A stretch of DNA of 64,000 bases from Setophaga petechia (taxonomy: Eukaryota > Chordata > Aves > Passeriformes > Parulidae): contig JANCRA010000011.1 in the NCBI GenBank assembly GCA_024362935.1, positions 4,092,001-4,156,000 of the forward strand, read 5' to 3'. Shown piece by piece: positions 35,732 to 49,000 of the stretch. Both the position numbers and the translations under genes were made by a program. The notes under the pieces were generated by a model, which was not told the DNA's origin, made no database searches, and saw only the letters and a program-made list of their open reading frames with translations. The stretch's first letter is position 1; every line of letters starts with the position of its first letter.

Positions 35732-38700
35732 TCATGGAGAAATTAATTTATGTACAGTTCAGATGAGCAAAGAGTCAACATGTTGGTGCACAGTGCTAGT
35801 GAAAGTGCCAAATGTTTGTATGGTTCTTGTGATGGGAGAATCTGATGAAACCAGGCTTTATAGTTGGCCTTAGCTGGCCGCACTGTTTTTTTTTTCCTGT
35901 GTACATCATGTTAGAGTAATTTGTTAAATATCCTTCCCAACTTTACATAACTCTGACTTTACAGCAGAAGAGTTGGTCCTGCCCTAGGAATTGCAGGAAG
36001 AATGATGTTTGTTGACAAAGATAGATAATATCTTCCTCTTCAGTGAGTCAGGATGTCAGCAGCAACGACTTGGACAGGAATTGACAGGAAATTTACGCGT
36101 AGTCCTTGAACTCTGTGGTTTTGGCAGAGATATGACTGAATGAAACACAAAGTGACAGAGGGAGAAACCTGGATTCCCTCCCAGAGGGAGAGTTTACTTG
36201 AATTGCTCAGTCACAGACTAGTTTGTTTCATTCACAGAAAAAATTCTGGATCTTAAGAGAGACTACTGTAGTATCCATCCCATTGACATCAGGGACCCTG
36301 AGAAGCAGCTGTCATGTTACCATTCTCTGCAATATGCTTTGGAGGGTGGAATTAATTGTTGTAAGCCTCCAGTGTGGCTCTACTGAATTCAATCAGCCCC
36401 ACAAATATCACTGAAACTTCTCTGGTGTATTTTGTAAAGAGGATTTACCTATAAAACAAACCTGCTGTTCATCGATGGTGTTCATTCAAAATGTCACGTA
36501 ATTTTATCCTGAAACAATTTATTTTATGCTAGATTTTAAATTTTCATTAATTCGAAGAATGGACGTTCTTTTAGGGTCATGTCTTCCAGATGTGCAGGAT
36601 TGCAAATCAATAGCCAGTCCCTGCAACAAATTTTCATTTGGACACTTTATGACCTAGGCTAAGAGTACATATAAATAGGGAGAAAACTGAGAGACTACTA
36701 GAAAACAAAAGTGCCTGCCTGTCCCTGGGAAGGTTAATGGAACTGTCAGCCTGCAGGTATCACACTTGCTTGTGGAGTTTTCTTTCCTCCTCCTCCTCCT
36801 CCTCCTCCTCCTCCTCAGCTCTGTTTTTGCAGTTGGCATTTGGAGAAGTATCAAATTAAATCCAAGTTAATGTATATGTCATGAAATTCTGCTGAACTGA
36901 GTGAAGGGAAAAGAGGCTTTTGAGACCAGTCCTGGGAGATTCTGGCTGCTGCTTGTGCCTGCAATAGGGAGCAGTGGAGGGAGTTCAGGGTCTTATGAGG
37001 GCAGAGTCTAAATTAAGGCAGGCTCTGACATGCGCAGTGACAAGCAAATGCAACTTGGTGTAAACATTGGGGCTCCAAAGTGAGTAAATGCCACCTACAC
37101 TGCTCCCAGGAGGCTCCAGTTTCTCAGGAATGTTCTGGCAGCATGTTCCAACCCAGATATTAGTGGCACTTTTCAGTTGCTTTGTCATTTTCAGCAGCAG
37201 CTTTTAGTCTATAAAAACGATACTAATGTGTGGTAGTGTATTAAGGAGAATGCACATTTTCATTGACTCTAAAGAAGTGGGCAGCATTCTGGCATGCACC
37301 CTTGCAGTTTCCAGGCTTGATTCCAGTGAACAGTTCCTACCCTAAACACTGAATTTCGATCATTACAAAGAAGGGTTCTCAGTAAATACAAAATTGCTAA
37401 GTGCCAAAATAATACAATGTTTTTCAATTGGAGTAAACATACAGATTGACAGAACTCACTACTTGCTGACCAGGTTCAAAGGTAAATAAGCTAAGAAAGC
37501 AAATTTACACTGAAAAAAAAAAATCCTACTCATGCGACACTGTCCAACGAACATTTCTTGCCCTGTGAAATGTCCAGTGATAAGGTGGATATTTTCCCTC
37601 AACAGACACGTGTCAGAAGGCTTAGTGATAGCTCCTGTGTACATAAGATCTGCTCTCCTGTTAGCCAGGGCTCTGCTGCTCTCATTTGACCTCATCCCTA
37701 GAAGGCTGAAACATTATTACTGTAATGAATCTTTGTTTCTCCTTCCTTGCACCTGGGGGATTTAAACGTGCTTGTTCCAAGACACCGTCTCCTTGCTTGG
37801 CTGTATATAATCTGAGATACATGCAAGTTGATTTCACATGGAAATTAGAGAGGATGGAAGAGATTTGTCACCAGACATTTGTGACCCATGTTACATCAGC
37901 CTTTGGGAATACAGTATATCAGCCAAAATAAAGGCTGGGCTTGCAAAACAGGTTGTTAGCACTGATAAACAAAGCTTCAATAGGAGTTGAGGATCAGGCT
38001 AGTGGCCTGAAATACTGAAGTCATTTGGGACCTTGAATTAATATATTTGTCAACAAACATGTTCCTGGTGGAGAAGGGCAGGGCAGCCTTCCCCACCTAG
38101 CAAACAGCATGCCCCATCTGATGCCAGCCATTGTGGGAGAACTTTGATCTTATTTGGTTGCTTGTCAGCTCTCAGACTGCCACTATTTTTTACTAAATTG
38201 ATCAGTACAGAATTCCTCCATTTTTGTGCTCCCTTCTGATTCCCAATAGCACCAGCCTTCAGTTTTATAATTTCCTGATTTAATGACTCCTGACATACCT
38301 GAGCCAAATCAGAAAATGTGTTTCCCATGGAAGCTGTGCTCTGAAGGTCAGCAGATCCCTTCGCTTTTGCACTGCCTTATTGATGTGTGTCACTTGAAGT
38401 GAGACACAAGTGAGTATTTCTGCCTCCCTTTTAAAGCTCTGCCTAAGTGCTTTTCATCAACCGCTCCCACTGGAATCAGATTTCTCCTTTGTTGTTCTGT
38501 TTCCTCCTTCTTCCTCTGGGGCCAAACAGTTCGGCACTGTTTAATCCTGGGAAAACCAGGAAATGAGCGTTACTGGGAGGAGGGGTAGGATTCCTCTCTC
38601 CTATCTTGAGTGCCTGTGTGCTGCTCCAGCTCATCATCCCGGCTCCCCCTGAGCAAATGGAGAGGGACAGGAGTCTCCTGGGGGCCATTCACCCCGTTCT

Positions 38701-38880
38701 GAGGGAGCTGGCTGGCAAAGGTGTGAGGAACCACGTGAATTGTGCCTGAGGAACGCAACTTCGGGGCTTAGAAAGAGAGAAAAAGACTTAACACCAGCAA
38801 GCACAGATTGCTGGTCAGGGGTACATAAGGGGATTATACAGCATGCATTGTCTAGTATGTTATTGATGGAGTAGTTCACA
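35732..38880. other. Intergenic sequence with a (TCC)n microsatellite
   Basis: No gene recognised. A TCC microsatellite lies at 36786-36816. The open frame at 38050-38328 (minus) has no recognisable homology. The rest looks unique. Confidence 0.6.
36786..36816. repeat. (TCC)n trinucleotide microsatellite
   Basis: About ten uninterrupted CTC/TCC units. On the minus strand an open frame reads it as a poly-arginine run, which is a repeat artefact. Confidence 0.95.
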
Positions 38881-38899
38881 AAGCTTGTATGAACATCTT

Positions 38900-39500
38900 C
38901 TCAGTAGTTTATTTTTAAGAGATTTATTTTATTTCATTACAATATATTTAATATAGAAGGAAAATAAATATAAATTTGTTACATTGTGGTATAATTTTTC
39001 TTTAAGCTGGTATTTGTTTCTCTTGAAACCTTTCTCTCACTTTGTTTTCTATAAAACTTTAAAAAAAATTTTATTATTTTTAAACAACAAACCAGCAAAC
39101 CCCAGAAGAAGCTCTCAGGTAACAGTTAAATCTTCATGACCCCCTTTGCATCTCGGAAGTTTTCAGCAACCAGAGGCCAAGCTTCCACCTCTAGCCTGAG
39201 CACCCTTCATGCATTGTTAACTCTCAGAACACATTACTCTGCACATTTAGTGTATGTAAATACAGAACCTGATTTTTATTTACTCCACATAGTACAGCAG
39301 AGTTAAAGAGCTTTTAAAGTGAATGTATATAAAACATTGTTTCTCATAAAACTAGTTTATATTTAAAAATCTAGACCAAACCTAGAACTTTTTACAGTGT
39401 AGATTATCTGTTACAATCATTATTTGCTATGTGACCTCAGAAATTATTTACTTTTATTGATTATTTTTTGTGTAACACAATAAAAGTAATTCACAAATAA
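38900..39500. other. AT-rich block resembling a 3' UTR
   Basis: Roughly 600 bp of strongly AT-rich sequence with polyadenylation signals on both strands: AATAAA on plus at 39479-39484 and on minus at 38908-38913 and 38923-38928. It has no open frame. It could be the terminal exon of a non-coding transcript or simply AT-rich intergenic DNA. Confidence 0.35.
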
Positions 39501-39572
39501 TTCTTTGCAGTGGTTCTGCTTCTCTTGACTTCTGAAGTATTATATTCATTTTATGTTTTGCTTTTAACTCAC

Positions 39573-39627
39573 ATTCCAGAAGTCACGTGCCTGGTGAATA
39601 ATCTGAGTTATACTTCTGATTTGCCTT
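39573..39627 (-). other. Candidate orphan exon (55 bp), weak
   Basis: On the minus strand a long T tract and AAACAG acceptor are followed by 55 bp open in one frame (RQIRSITQIIHQARDFWN), then a consensus donor GTGAGT. The other two frames have stops. I do not recognise the peptide. Chance occurrence is quite possible; no neighbouring exon was found to join it to. Confidence 0.2.
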
Positions 39628-39639
39628 CTGTTTAAAAAA

Positions 39640-42600
39640 AAAAGAAATGCAAGCAAATTCCCAACCTTCATGATTAGATAGAAACTTGGAACGACTTGAA
39701 ACCATGAAAGCAAATGTATCCCCATTATGTTACACTCCTGCCTTCTAAACCTATGCCCAGATGAGAGGTTCCTTGGTGCCTGGGAGGCTCCTGCTCTGCT
39801 GTGAGCTGTGAAAGCCACACTGCCACCTGAGTAAAGGGACAAACAGCAGTCACAGGCAGGGCTTGGGGCAGAGGTGGCAGATGGCTTCCTATGTTTTAAA
39901 TGTGGAAAAGGAAAGGTACACAGGAGTCAAGAAGCATACACAATAAAGAGAACAGGGGTTGGAACAAGGTTCCTTTCTGCACAAAGGTCTCTCAGGGCTT
40001 GTCAGTGGATGAAGTGCTGACCACTACAAGTGCAGGGTTGTCCTGTGTGTGCTCCAGCCTCACTCCAGGAAAGGTACTGGTATAGCATCGAGCATCCCAT
40101 TGCACACTTAAGGAATGTTTAAATCCTCTGATCACATCTGAAGCATCAGTAGCTGCTTTGTTATTGGAAAGAAGAAAATGAAAACAATACCACTCAAGCT
40201 GTAAATTAAAAGCCCACTGCAGATGTAGATTTCATGAGCCAAGTTATTAAGAGCATTAGTATGCATATTAGAAGTAATTAAAAGCAAGCAAACAGGAAGA
40301 ATGCCAGGTGAGAACATACAGGTTGGAGGAGAATTCTCTACTCAATTACACAAGTGTAAATGAATATCTTGTAAATAAATCCACAATCATTTTCTTGGAT
40401 GAAGTTACAGTCATGCTGCTTTTAAGTAACATAACCATAAGCACTGAAAACCAAAACAACAGCATACAATTTATAACAACAAGAAAACAAAAATTAAATG
40501 TAAAACAGAAACAACTTGTTTGGCTGTTCTCAGTGGTGCCCTGGAAATGAGGCTATCCTGTCTGAGGATGCTGGTAATTTGCTGGGTTGGGACTGGTCTG
40601 ATTTTTTTCTGACTAATGTCATAGTTAGTCAATTACTTGAAGATATTTGTCTGAGAAACCTCTGATACTGTTACTTGTTTTTAAAATGTTGTTTACAGTT
40701 GTTTACAATTTATAGCTGTTCATACTATTTTATTGACAAACTTTTCCCCTACTGTGTATGCATAGTTGTCCCTATTTTCTCTACACAAATTCCTTATTTG
40801 TGAGTATTCTGTAAATAATTCAAAGAATAACATCTCATTTCATGTGACATTCAGCAATTATTTATTCTTTATATTCTAAAGTGAAGCTGTAAAATGCATC
40901 ATTGTACTTGTTCCTGACCAAAACATGAAAAGATTTTAAGACCAGGTATAGCCAACAACAGTTCTCTTTGGATTAAAATAAATCAAGGGTTTAGAAGTAT
41001 TTTCAAGATGTATTGTAATATCTGAAAGTTGTCTGTCTTGTAAAAAAAAGATGACTCATAGATCCCCCTAGGAAAAAACTATCCTTCTTGTTTGCTCAAA
41101 TGCCAACCAATCTTTTAATCCTCTTCAGATTAGTTTACGTGTGTGAAATGGATATTTCAAGGTACTTACAGTACCTCCCAGAGCACACAAGTTACTAACC
41201 AAGCTGGGCTCCAGAGAGTTTCTGCATTCCATCAGGTGTCACAAGGAGCCTTGACTGGTCTAGGGGAATTAAGGCCAGGTGAAATGCCAAGCTCCTTAGC
41301 TCATCTGCTGCAGAGAACAGGTCTGCAGTGTGCCTGCTCAAGTCTTGTTATGGGAATAAATCTAACGTGCCTCACTTACTAGGTCAGAGACAGTCTGCAG
41401 TGTCTCAACATGCAGTGATATCAAATGTATCACAGAAGCCAAAAGCATGACTAGGTTGCAAAGGCAAACACTGAAAATTTAAGAAATGCCAGAATTAGGA
41501 TGCTTACTCAACTGACATTTGTTTCCTAGTAGCAAATGATTTATGATATATTTATCTCTAGCCACATGATCACCCACTGGTGTTTTCTCCTGCCCTGGTG
41601 CTCAGGATGAGCTGTTTGTTTACTCTGTGCTGAGTGTGCCCAGCCCTTGGTTAGTGCACACTCTTCAAACCCTGCTTTGGAGACTGCTACTTATTCCTAC
41701 TCAGGATTTTTCATACAATTGTATTGCTGGAGTAGCTCAGCAAAATACAAGATGTGCAGAGTCCTCATCATTTCCCATCTGCACCTGTTTGACCTGACAA
41801 TTGCAATAACACTCCCAAGGGGTAGGAGAGGGGGTGTTTTATCCACACAAGGGAGTGGGGAGGGCAAACCAAGGGCAGTTCCCTTGGGTGCTACTGCAGA
41901 GAAGCCCACCCAACTCACCAGCAAATTCAAAGCCTCCTGCACAGACTCTCCATCTCCATCCACAATTTCTTGTCCTGAAGTAAACCTCCTCTCTCTCTCC
42001 TCACAACTTATCCCACCTATATTCTGTAAATCAGAGAGATGTAAATCATCTCTCACAGCTCTGCATTCATACTGGGTGACTTCTTCTTTATGGCTACATT
42101 CACAGCTTGTATTAGGGACCTAAAATTACAATCTCCCCATAGGTCTGACATCTAGCCCTTGCTGGACTGACATTCTCTCCTGTACCTGCAGGTAAGGTCA
42201 TGGCCACATTGGGCTGGAGCACACCCAGGAAATCAGATGTCATGTACTGCTGATTTTTTTAACTGCCAAAGAACATAATTTCCCTGATTTCCCTGATTTC
42301 CCTGTGAAATTGCAGAAAAGCAGATTACTGAAAATAAATAATGCTATCATGACTTCTGAGTACAGAGAAATTAGCCTTCCTCAAAGAAAAAGTCACCTAG
42401 TGTCTTACTTTAACACAGATAAAATGATATCTTTTCCTCTAGCGTCACAGCTGTAGTGTTCTGTCTGAAATGTTTGACAGTAATTCAACCAGAGACAGAG
42501 ATTCAGAATGAAAAAAATTAGTTCAAGTTTGACAAAATCATAAACAACAGAAAACAAGGCTCCTAAGGGACATGCTGAAGGCCTTAATAACAGATGCTTT

Positions 42601-45600
42601 CAGCAGTGCTGCTAATAACAAGCTGTGGGAATTGATGGTGTTCATTTTACAATGATTTTCACATTTAAATTTTGATGGGATTTATTGGTTAGATGCTGTG
42701 TGCAGGGCAGATAAAGCAAATAGCTGGCAGACCTGCTGGTTAAGAGGAGGATGAGGCTTGTGTGCATCAGAGGTGAAGATTTGGGGCACGTAGGTCTGTT
42801 CTTTCACACGACCATTTTAGGGCCTTTCTCAGAACAGCCCCTGGTGCTGTACCACATATGACACACCCCCGTGCCCCATTCTTGCCCTTTCAGAGAGCAG
42901 TTCCCACAAGGTATAGAGACTTACTCTGCAGCCTTGGGCTTTTTCAGGGTGCTTGTCAGTCAGCTGCTGCTTAGGAAGCTCCAGGAGCTCAGCTTGGGGT
43001 GACTGATGGGAATTTTCAGTTGCCTGGCTGGACAAACCCAGATTTCTCTTCAGTGTTTGGAAGAGGGTTATAAACTATTAGGAAGTGACCTCAGCTGACG
43101 GGTATATCATGTTCTTTCATTCTATTCACTTACAGCATTTACAACATCTCCCCATTATCGTTTAGGCTTTTACAACTCTTAATGACCCTTTTATCAGAGC
43201 AGCAATAACCAGTAAATCCCCTTTGGCATTTATTGCCCTGTCTCTAATACATAAAAGAACCAATTTATAACAGCTCATGAATGCTGGAGATTATTTTTCA
43301 AACTACTTCTTCAAATCTCACTACAAAAATAAGTGCTCTGATGAAGCCTCTGTTTCTGTAGTTCGCTGAGCATCAGCCCTAAATTCAATTCACCAACAAT
43401 ATGCAATAAACTTTGTGGACTGGATGCTGTATGGTAGAGAGAAATGAGAAACTAGAAATCCAAAATATCTTCTCTGTAGGGAGGTGTTCCTTTCCCTTCC
43501 CATCTCTTGCCAGCATCAGTTTTCTCCTTGGCTGCCAGGAGGAGTTTCAGGCCTGGGCATAATCAGCAGGAGCTCTGAGGACAGGGGACACTACTTTGTC
43601 AACAGCCATCACAGAATGTATAGGTGCACCTTGTACATCTGACATGGTGCACTCAACAGTCAGATAACTAAAATCAGTTTTCTGGGCTTTGTCTGAAAGG
43701 TGGAAAGAAACAGACACCACCAGGAGAGGCTTTATCCCATTCTACAAGAGGTGGCCGGGAGAGACGCCTCGAAGGTGCACAGTCCCGGCTGCCCTCCTCT
43801 CAATGCTGGCAGCAAACTAAAACACCTAAAATTAGATGTAACTAATCTCTATTCTTTCTTTTGTGGTGATGACAACATAACTTTGAAACTCCAAAGATAC
43901 CTTGTTTACTAATTTTTGTAATTTTTGTCCAACATGCAGTAATGTCCTGTTCTCCCTGTAGGACATTCAATAGATTGCCATTAGTACCTTTGGAAGGTGT
44001 GTTTTGTCTTGGTTTATCTACAGGTAGAACACAAACAGCCACAGGAGTCTGCAGAGAAACTCTCCCCTGCACTTCCAAACCCCATCAATTAGAACACAAC
44101 AGAGTAGTCCTTAGGAATCATTTCCAAGTGAGCTGCTGATGAAGGCAACCTAAGGATTCTATGTGCTCCTGGCAGCTATTTCAGTTTTTCTAACTCTATA
44201 TCTAGACACCAGACTTGGATTTGATTCAAAGCCCAGCACTGGAAAGACTTGACATGAGCAGATTTTGGACAGGGATATAGATGTTTCTATGGGGCGAATG
44301 AAGCTCAGTAAAAGATGCCCAGTGCTAAGTGAGACACTGCTTGGGCTGGAGGCTAATATTGCTTGTGCTGGTTAGACACTGAATCCCAGTTAAGTAGCCT
44401 TGGTGAGAAACTGTCTATTTTGGCCTGGGCAGAGAAGCTCAGTTAGGGCAGCAGTTTTGCCCTCAACACAAGCTAGCCCAAGCACCTCTGTGCCCTGTGG
44501 AGACTGTTCAGTGCCATTATAGTAGGGTCTGTGCCACAAGGACCAGATGTGCTCAGTTCATCCTATTTCCCATCTTCTCTGTTGCCCATTCATTGCTCTA
44601 CTGAGGTCTACTGCCAGGTCCTCCCATTTTTCTCTTTGTTCCTGCTGACCCTCTTCTCCTCTGCAGAACTACAAACCAAACAGCTCCCAAAAGAACTTTT
44701 CATTAATATAATTTATTTGCTAAATCATTCCTCTGACCTATTTCTTGTTCAACTAGCATATCTCCCCATCCACTCAATATAATTGACACAGCACCTGAAC
44801 TCTGCTGCTGGGGCTTAAATGGCCTGACATATATCACTGAGTCATAGGATATTAAGAGAAAGGTGAGAGGATTATTGGCATCCTGCCACTGGGATCAGAT
44901 TGGATTTCTTGTCCAACCACTGTAACATGTGGTTGTATAAGGAGGGTTTACACAGGCTTGGTGTAGTCCTTACTCAAAGCTTGACCACTTAAAAACAGCC
45001 AGGGACTTTCACTAAGGACTGGGAACTTGGCCATGTAAGGAAGCCTTTCTTGCATACATTTTCCTGTTGATTTTTGGAAGGAGATGATCTGCACAAGGCT
45101 CTGCAGGTGAGGCTGGCCAGGAGTGCTGTGCTGGAGCTCTCTGGAGCTGGAGTTGCATCGACACTTTTCTCCTGCCTGGCTGCAATGGTTCATTGCAAAA
45201 GCCATTACCAGCACATGGTCCCAGGTACTCTCATTGCTGTGATTTCTTATTTTCCATTATGGTTCTCTCACCAACGATCCTCTTGCTTCTAAGTTTAAGG
45301 AGATACTAAACACTAGGCTGTTGGTTTTCACTGGTGATTAATTTTGTTGTATAATCTTCTTCCCCTTTTGAATTATAAAACATCAAGGGTACAAAACACA
45401 GCCACACTCCTTGCCGAGAAACATCCATTCTTTTTGCTCTTTTTCCTGAGAAAAAAGGCCTGCTGAATTCATCTGCCTTGCTCAGGATCTTTGTAATTGG
45501 CCCCTGTCTTTTTGGCTCCTCCTTCCCTCCTCTCATCTCTCATCCCCTACTCCATACTGAGAGGTAACCAGGGAAACCAGAAACCATGGCAACCTAAAGC

Positions 45601-45955
45601 AGCATAATTTTTCTCTGAGGGAAAAAATACAAGCATGCAAAATCCCTTTAATGATTATAGCAGGCAACTGGGTCTGAATCTTCTCTTTCCCTCCTCTTTG
45701 GTGAGAGGAAGCTGTGGGCCTGCCTCCTCGTGCTGGGGCTGCCCTTGCCATGAGCCCTGGGAGAAGCTCACCTCCAGCCCCTTGCTTCACCCAGCAAATC
45801 CCTCTGCTCCCTGTGCCCCCACAAAGCCAGAGTGGCAGCAGGGGCTCAGGGTCCACCAGGGGGGGTGGTCCTGACCCACCAAGGGCATCCAGACACTCCA
45901 AGGCAGTAAACCCCAGGTTACAGAGAGCATCTGTCCCCACCACCAAGTGCTCCTC
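39640..45955. other. Intergenic sequence, no gene recognised
   Basis: No gene or transposon recognised. A short triplicated word (ATTTCCCTG) lies at about 42279-42304. The 158-residue open frame at 41647-42123 (plus) has no domain or codon character suggesting a gene. Confidence 0.6.
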
Positions 45956-45958
45956 AGT

Positions 45959-46038
45959 CTTGAATACATTTCTCAACAGGACACAGAGAAGTGTGTTTCT
46001 TGAATACATTTCTCAACAGGACACAGGGAAGTGAAAGA
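45959..46038. repeat. 40-bp direct tandem duplication
   Basis: Two head-to-tail copies of a 40-bp unit containing TTGAATACATTTCTCAACAG and GACACAG, at 45959-45998 and 45999-46038. The copies are identical over about the first 30 bases and differ near their ends. Confidence 0.9.
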
Positions 46039-49000
46039 TGTTTCTTTCACTAACTGAAGATGAAGAGCTCAGGCCCAAAAGGTTTAGGGTCTGGTTTTCA
46101 AAGGATGAGCCAACTGGGCACTTCTCTGTAGGTCTGGACATCTTTTCCTTGTCACAAAATGAGTCTGTGATGGAGGATAGAAAAGTGGGTCCACCCACAC
46201 CCACCGAATTGTTCAACCTCAGATTCCAAAGTGTCTGGATGAGACACAAGGATTCTATCCTGCAGGACAAGGCCAAGAATGTAGGATTCCAGAGCACAGA
46301 ATAAACATTTTTATTATTTTGTAGTATAATGACAGTATTGGAGTGGTGCTATCATCACTGCTTGTCCAAAATGTGGGAAAGAAGGGCAGCCAGCTGTGGA
46401 GGGAGAAACATGATGGCTCTGTTCTCTCTCTCTGCCTTTCCCTCAGAATATGGCAAAGGGTGACACTGCCTCACTGCTGCTCAGTGCCCATCAGCAGGGC
46501 TGTGCTCAGGAATAGGAAGCATCACCCCCGGGCAAAGCTCTCAGGGCTCAGCCCCTGCTCCCTGTCCCTTGCCCTTCAGCCAGGCCAGTCTCCTCAGGGG
46601 ATGATGGTAAGATCCCAGCTCCAAGGCCACTCACTCCTTCTGCAAAGGGCTGCTGCAAGTACTGTTCTTGGTGGGGTACAAGAGCGTTTGGATTCAGCTG
46701 TGGAAGCTTCAGGCAGCCTGCCCAAGACTGCTCAGAGGCTAAGTCAGCAAAGAAATAACTAGCAAGTTTTGCTACTCTCAAAGTGTACAAGAGACAAAGT
46801 GCTTGACTTCTAGCTTGTTTCCAAAATAGAATGCTGACTGTAAGTTGCCTTCTTTAGGAGAAGAATGATGACAGAAGTAATAAATTGTACACGTTTATTT
46901 TTGCAGATGAGGGAATGTCAAGCAGTGGTTGGGATGAAAACAAACAAACCCTGGCAAGCAGCTATTTTTATTGAATAGTTTTGTGTTGAAATTTCTATAA
47001 GTTGGCAACAGAATCATCATGAGACCTTTTATCCAGATAAGACTATGCCAAAATCTTCAGGAAACATCTTGCATGTCAATTTGTTTTACTTACAAAACAG
47101 GGGAGAGAGAGGGAAACGAAGGCTTAGGGAAGGGAAATGTTTGCAGACATGCAGTGTCTGCTCTATAAGGCACCAAATGCTTTTAATTCTGTGGATGTAA
47201 ATGGGACTTTTCCCAAACCTACCACTTGCTAAGTTCAAATCTGGGGTAGCTCCAAATCAGTCCTCGCAGCAGATCTGCTTGCAGCCTGGGGAGGGCGGCG
47301 TCACCAGGCCGAGTAAGCAAAGTTCACCAACCCAAAGGACCAGTCTGGGATATCTCACCTTTAAGGACAATGAGCCTGTTGAGAGAAGATTGGCTCTCCA
47401 GTCCCCCCAAATACAGTTGTTTTGAAGATACATTGTCAAAACTCTGCTGATTGTGTTGTCCCTGCCTCCCGCTTCCCAGCCAGTGCCCAAACAAGGTCTG
47501 TGCAGGAGAAGCGCTGAGCCAAGAGGACATCTGCTGCGTCCATGACTGCAGTTCCAGGCCCAGTCCTCTGGGAAGTGGCTTCTTTATCAATGTTTGCTCT
47601 GTGTGTTTGATGTCTGGGAAGTTTCTGGTCTTTCTTAGACTTCACTCTATGCCATGAAAGCATTGCTGTGTGCATGCATGCATGTGTCTGTCCCTAAAAC
47701 CTGTACTCTGAAGAAAATATTTTAGATTTAAATGTTGGCACATAAAGAAAAAATATTTTGTGCTAAAAGAGCCCTTGCTGTTGCCCCAGACAGTTTCTGG
47801 CTAATATGACCTGTCAAAAATCTGTTTATTAGAGTTGTTCTGTTGCAATCTGTCATCTGTTGGAATCTGCTGGCAGAGGGGAGGAAAGGGTTACCTTCCA
47901 TGTGAGAGCGGAAATCTAAGACGAGAGCTTTATAACTGGCTCTGTGATGTGAACATTAGATAGTAATGTCTCAAAAGTAAACTATTTAAGCAGCTCCAGT
48001 TTCCATGCTAAATTGACTCTAGTGTGTTTGTAACCAAAGGGACAGCTGCTTCCTGAAGAGCCTCTCTTAACGCTTAGAAGGATTAACTGGTTTTGTGTTG
48101 AGATTATTGAGATCATCTTGATGCACTTACTTTATTCAGATTTGTTTTCTCATTTTATTTATTGTTAATAGCTTCACTTTAGAAGCGCCTTTCCCTTGAT
48201 TTTACTCCCTTTGTTCAAATTCAATTTCTTTGAGTAAATAGGGCCAGAGGGGGGTCAGAAATGGATGTCATCTAAAAGCTCGACCAACTCCTCCAAATTT
48301 GCCCATAGATCCCTTTGTAAAGATTCATAGTAAATTTTTCACTTTTCACATTTTCATGTACTTCTGCTGCTGCAAGTAGTTGAGCACAGAGGGAAGTTTT
48401 CAGAGCAGTGTGTGAGTAGAACACATTAGGTCTTCTGAGTATTTCAGAGGGTTTTTTGCAGAGGTCTTACCTGTCCTGAGCAGCAGGTTGGTCTCCTCTG
48501 CAGTGCTCTCAAAGGACCCCACATGTTCACCCAAAAGCACGTGCCTTATTTACATTCAAGGCATGGCTGCACCATGAGGTTAAATTTAAAACCCATCAGT
48601 CATTAATTAGCTTCTGTGCCCATTGCATACCCATGGAGCCCACATCAGGTAGATGAAAGACATATGCCAAGCACTTTGGAGACTGAGGGAGAGATAATAG
48701 AACTAAAGCTGGGGCAAGATATGAAGAAGGAACATCATTCATAGCCGTGTCCAGGATAGGGCAGGGTCAGACACACTGAGGGAGCTAAAAAGCCTGTCTG
48801 AAATGACCAGCAGCAAACAGCAACCACCACAACCCTGCCCAGAGTGAAGGGCCACAAAGAGCAGGTGAGGAAGAACACAAGGGCAAGAAAAGAGCCTTTA
48901 GGAGGTGCTCATGTGTGCCACAAAGGAGCCAAAGAGGGCCCTACTTGAGCCTGGTGCTGGGGAGTTTGCAGCATGGCTCCCTTCCAAACAACAAGGTTCA

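Noticed and set aside
36654..36854. Open frame with a poly-arginine run
   Set aside because: The arginines are the minus-strand reading of the TCC microsatellite.
38050..38328. 92-residue minus-strand open frame with a retroviral-looking C-G-E-G-C ending
   Set aside because: There is no adjacent LTR, gag, pol or env motif and no convincing match; the resemblance is superficial.
41647..42123. 158-residue plus-strand open frame
   Set aside because: Serine/leucine-rich composition, no domain, no splice or promoter context, and a long antisense open frame over the same bases.
45533..46009. 158-residue minus-strand open frame
   Set aside because: Low-complexity GC-rich stretch with several open frames on both strands; no homology recognised.
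46038..46304. 88-residue plus-strand open frame ending just before an AATAAA
   Set aside because: It begins at the edge of the 40-bp tandem duplication, has no domain I recognise and an equally open antisense frame; chance seems likely.
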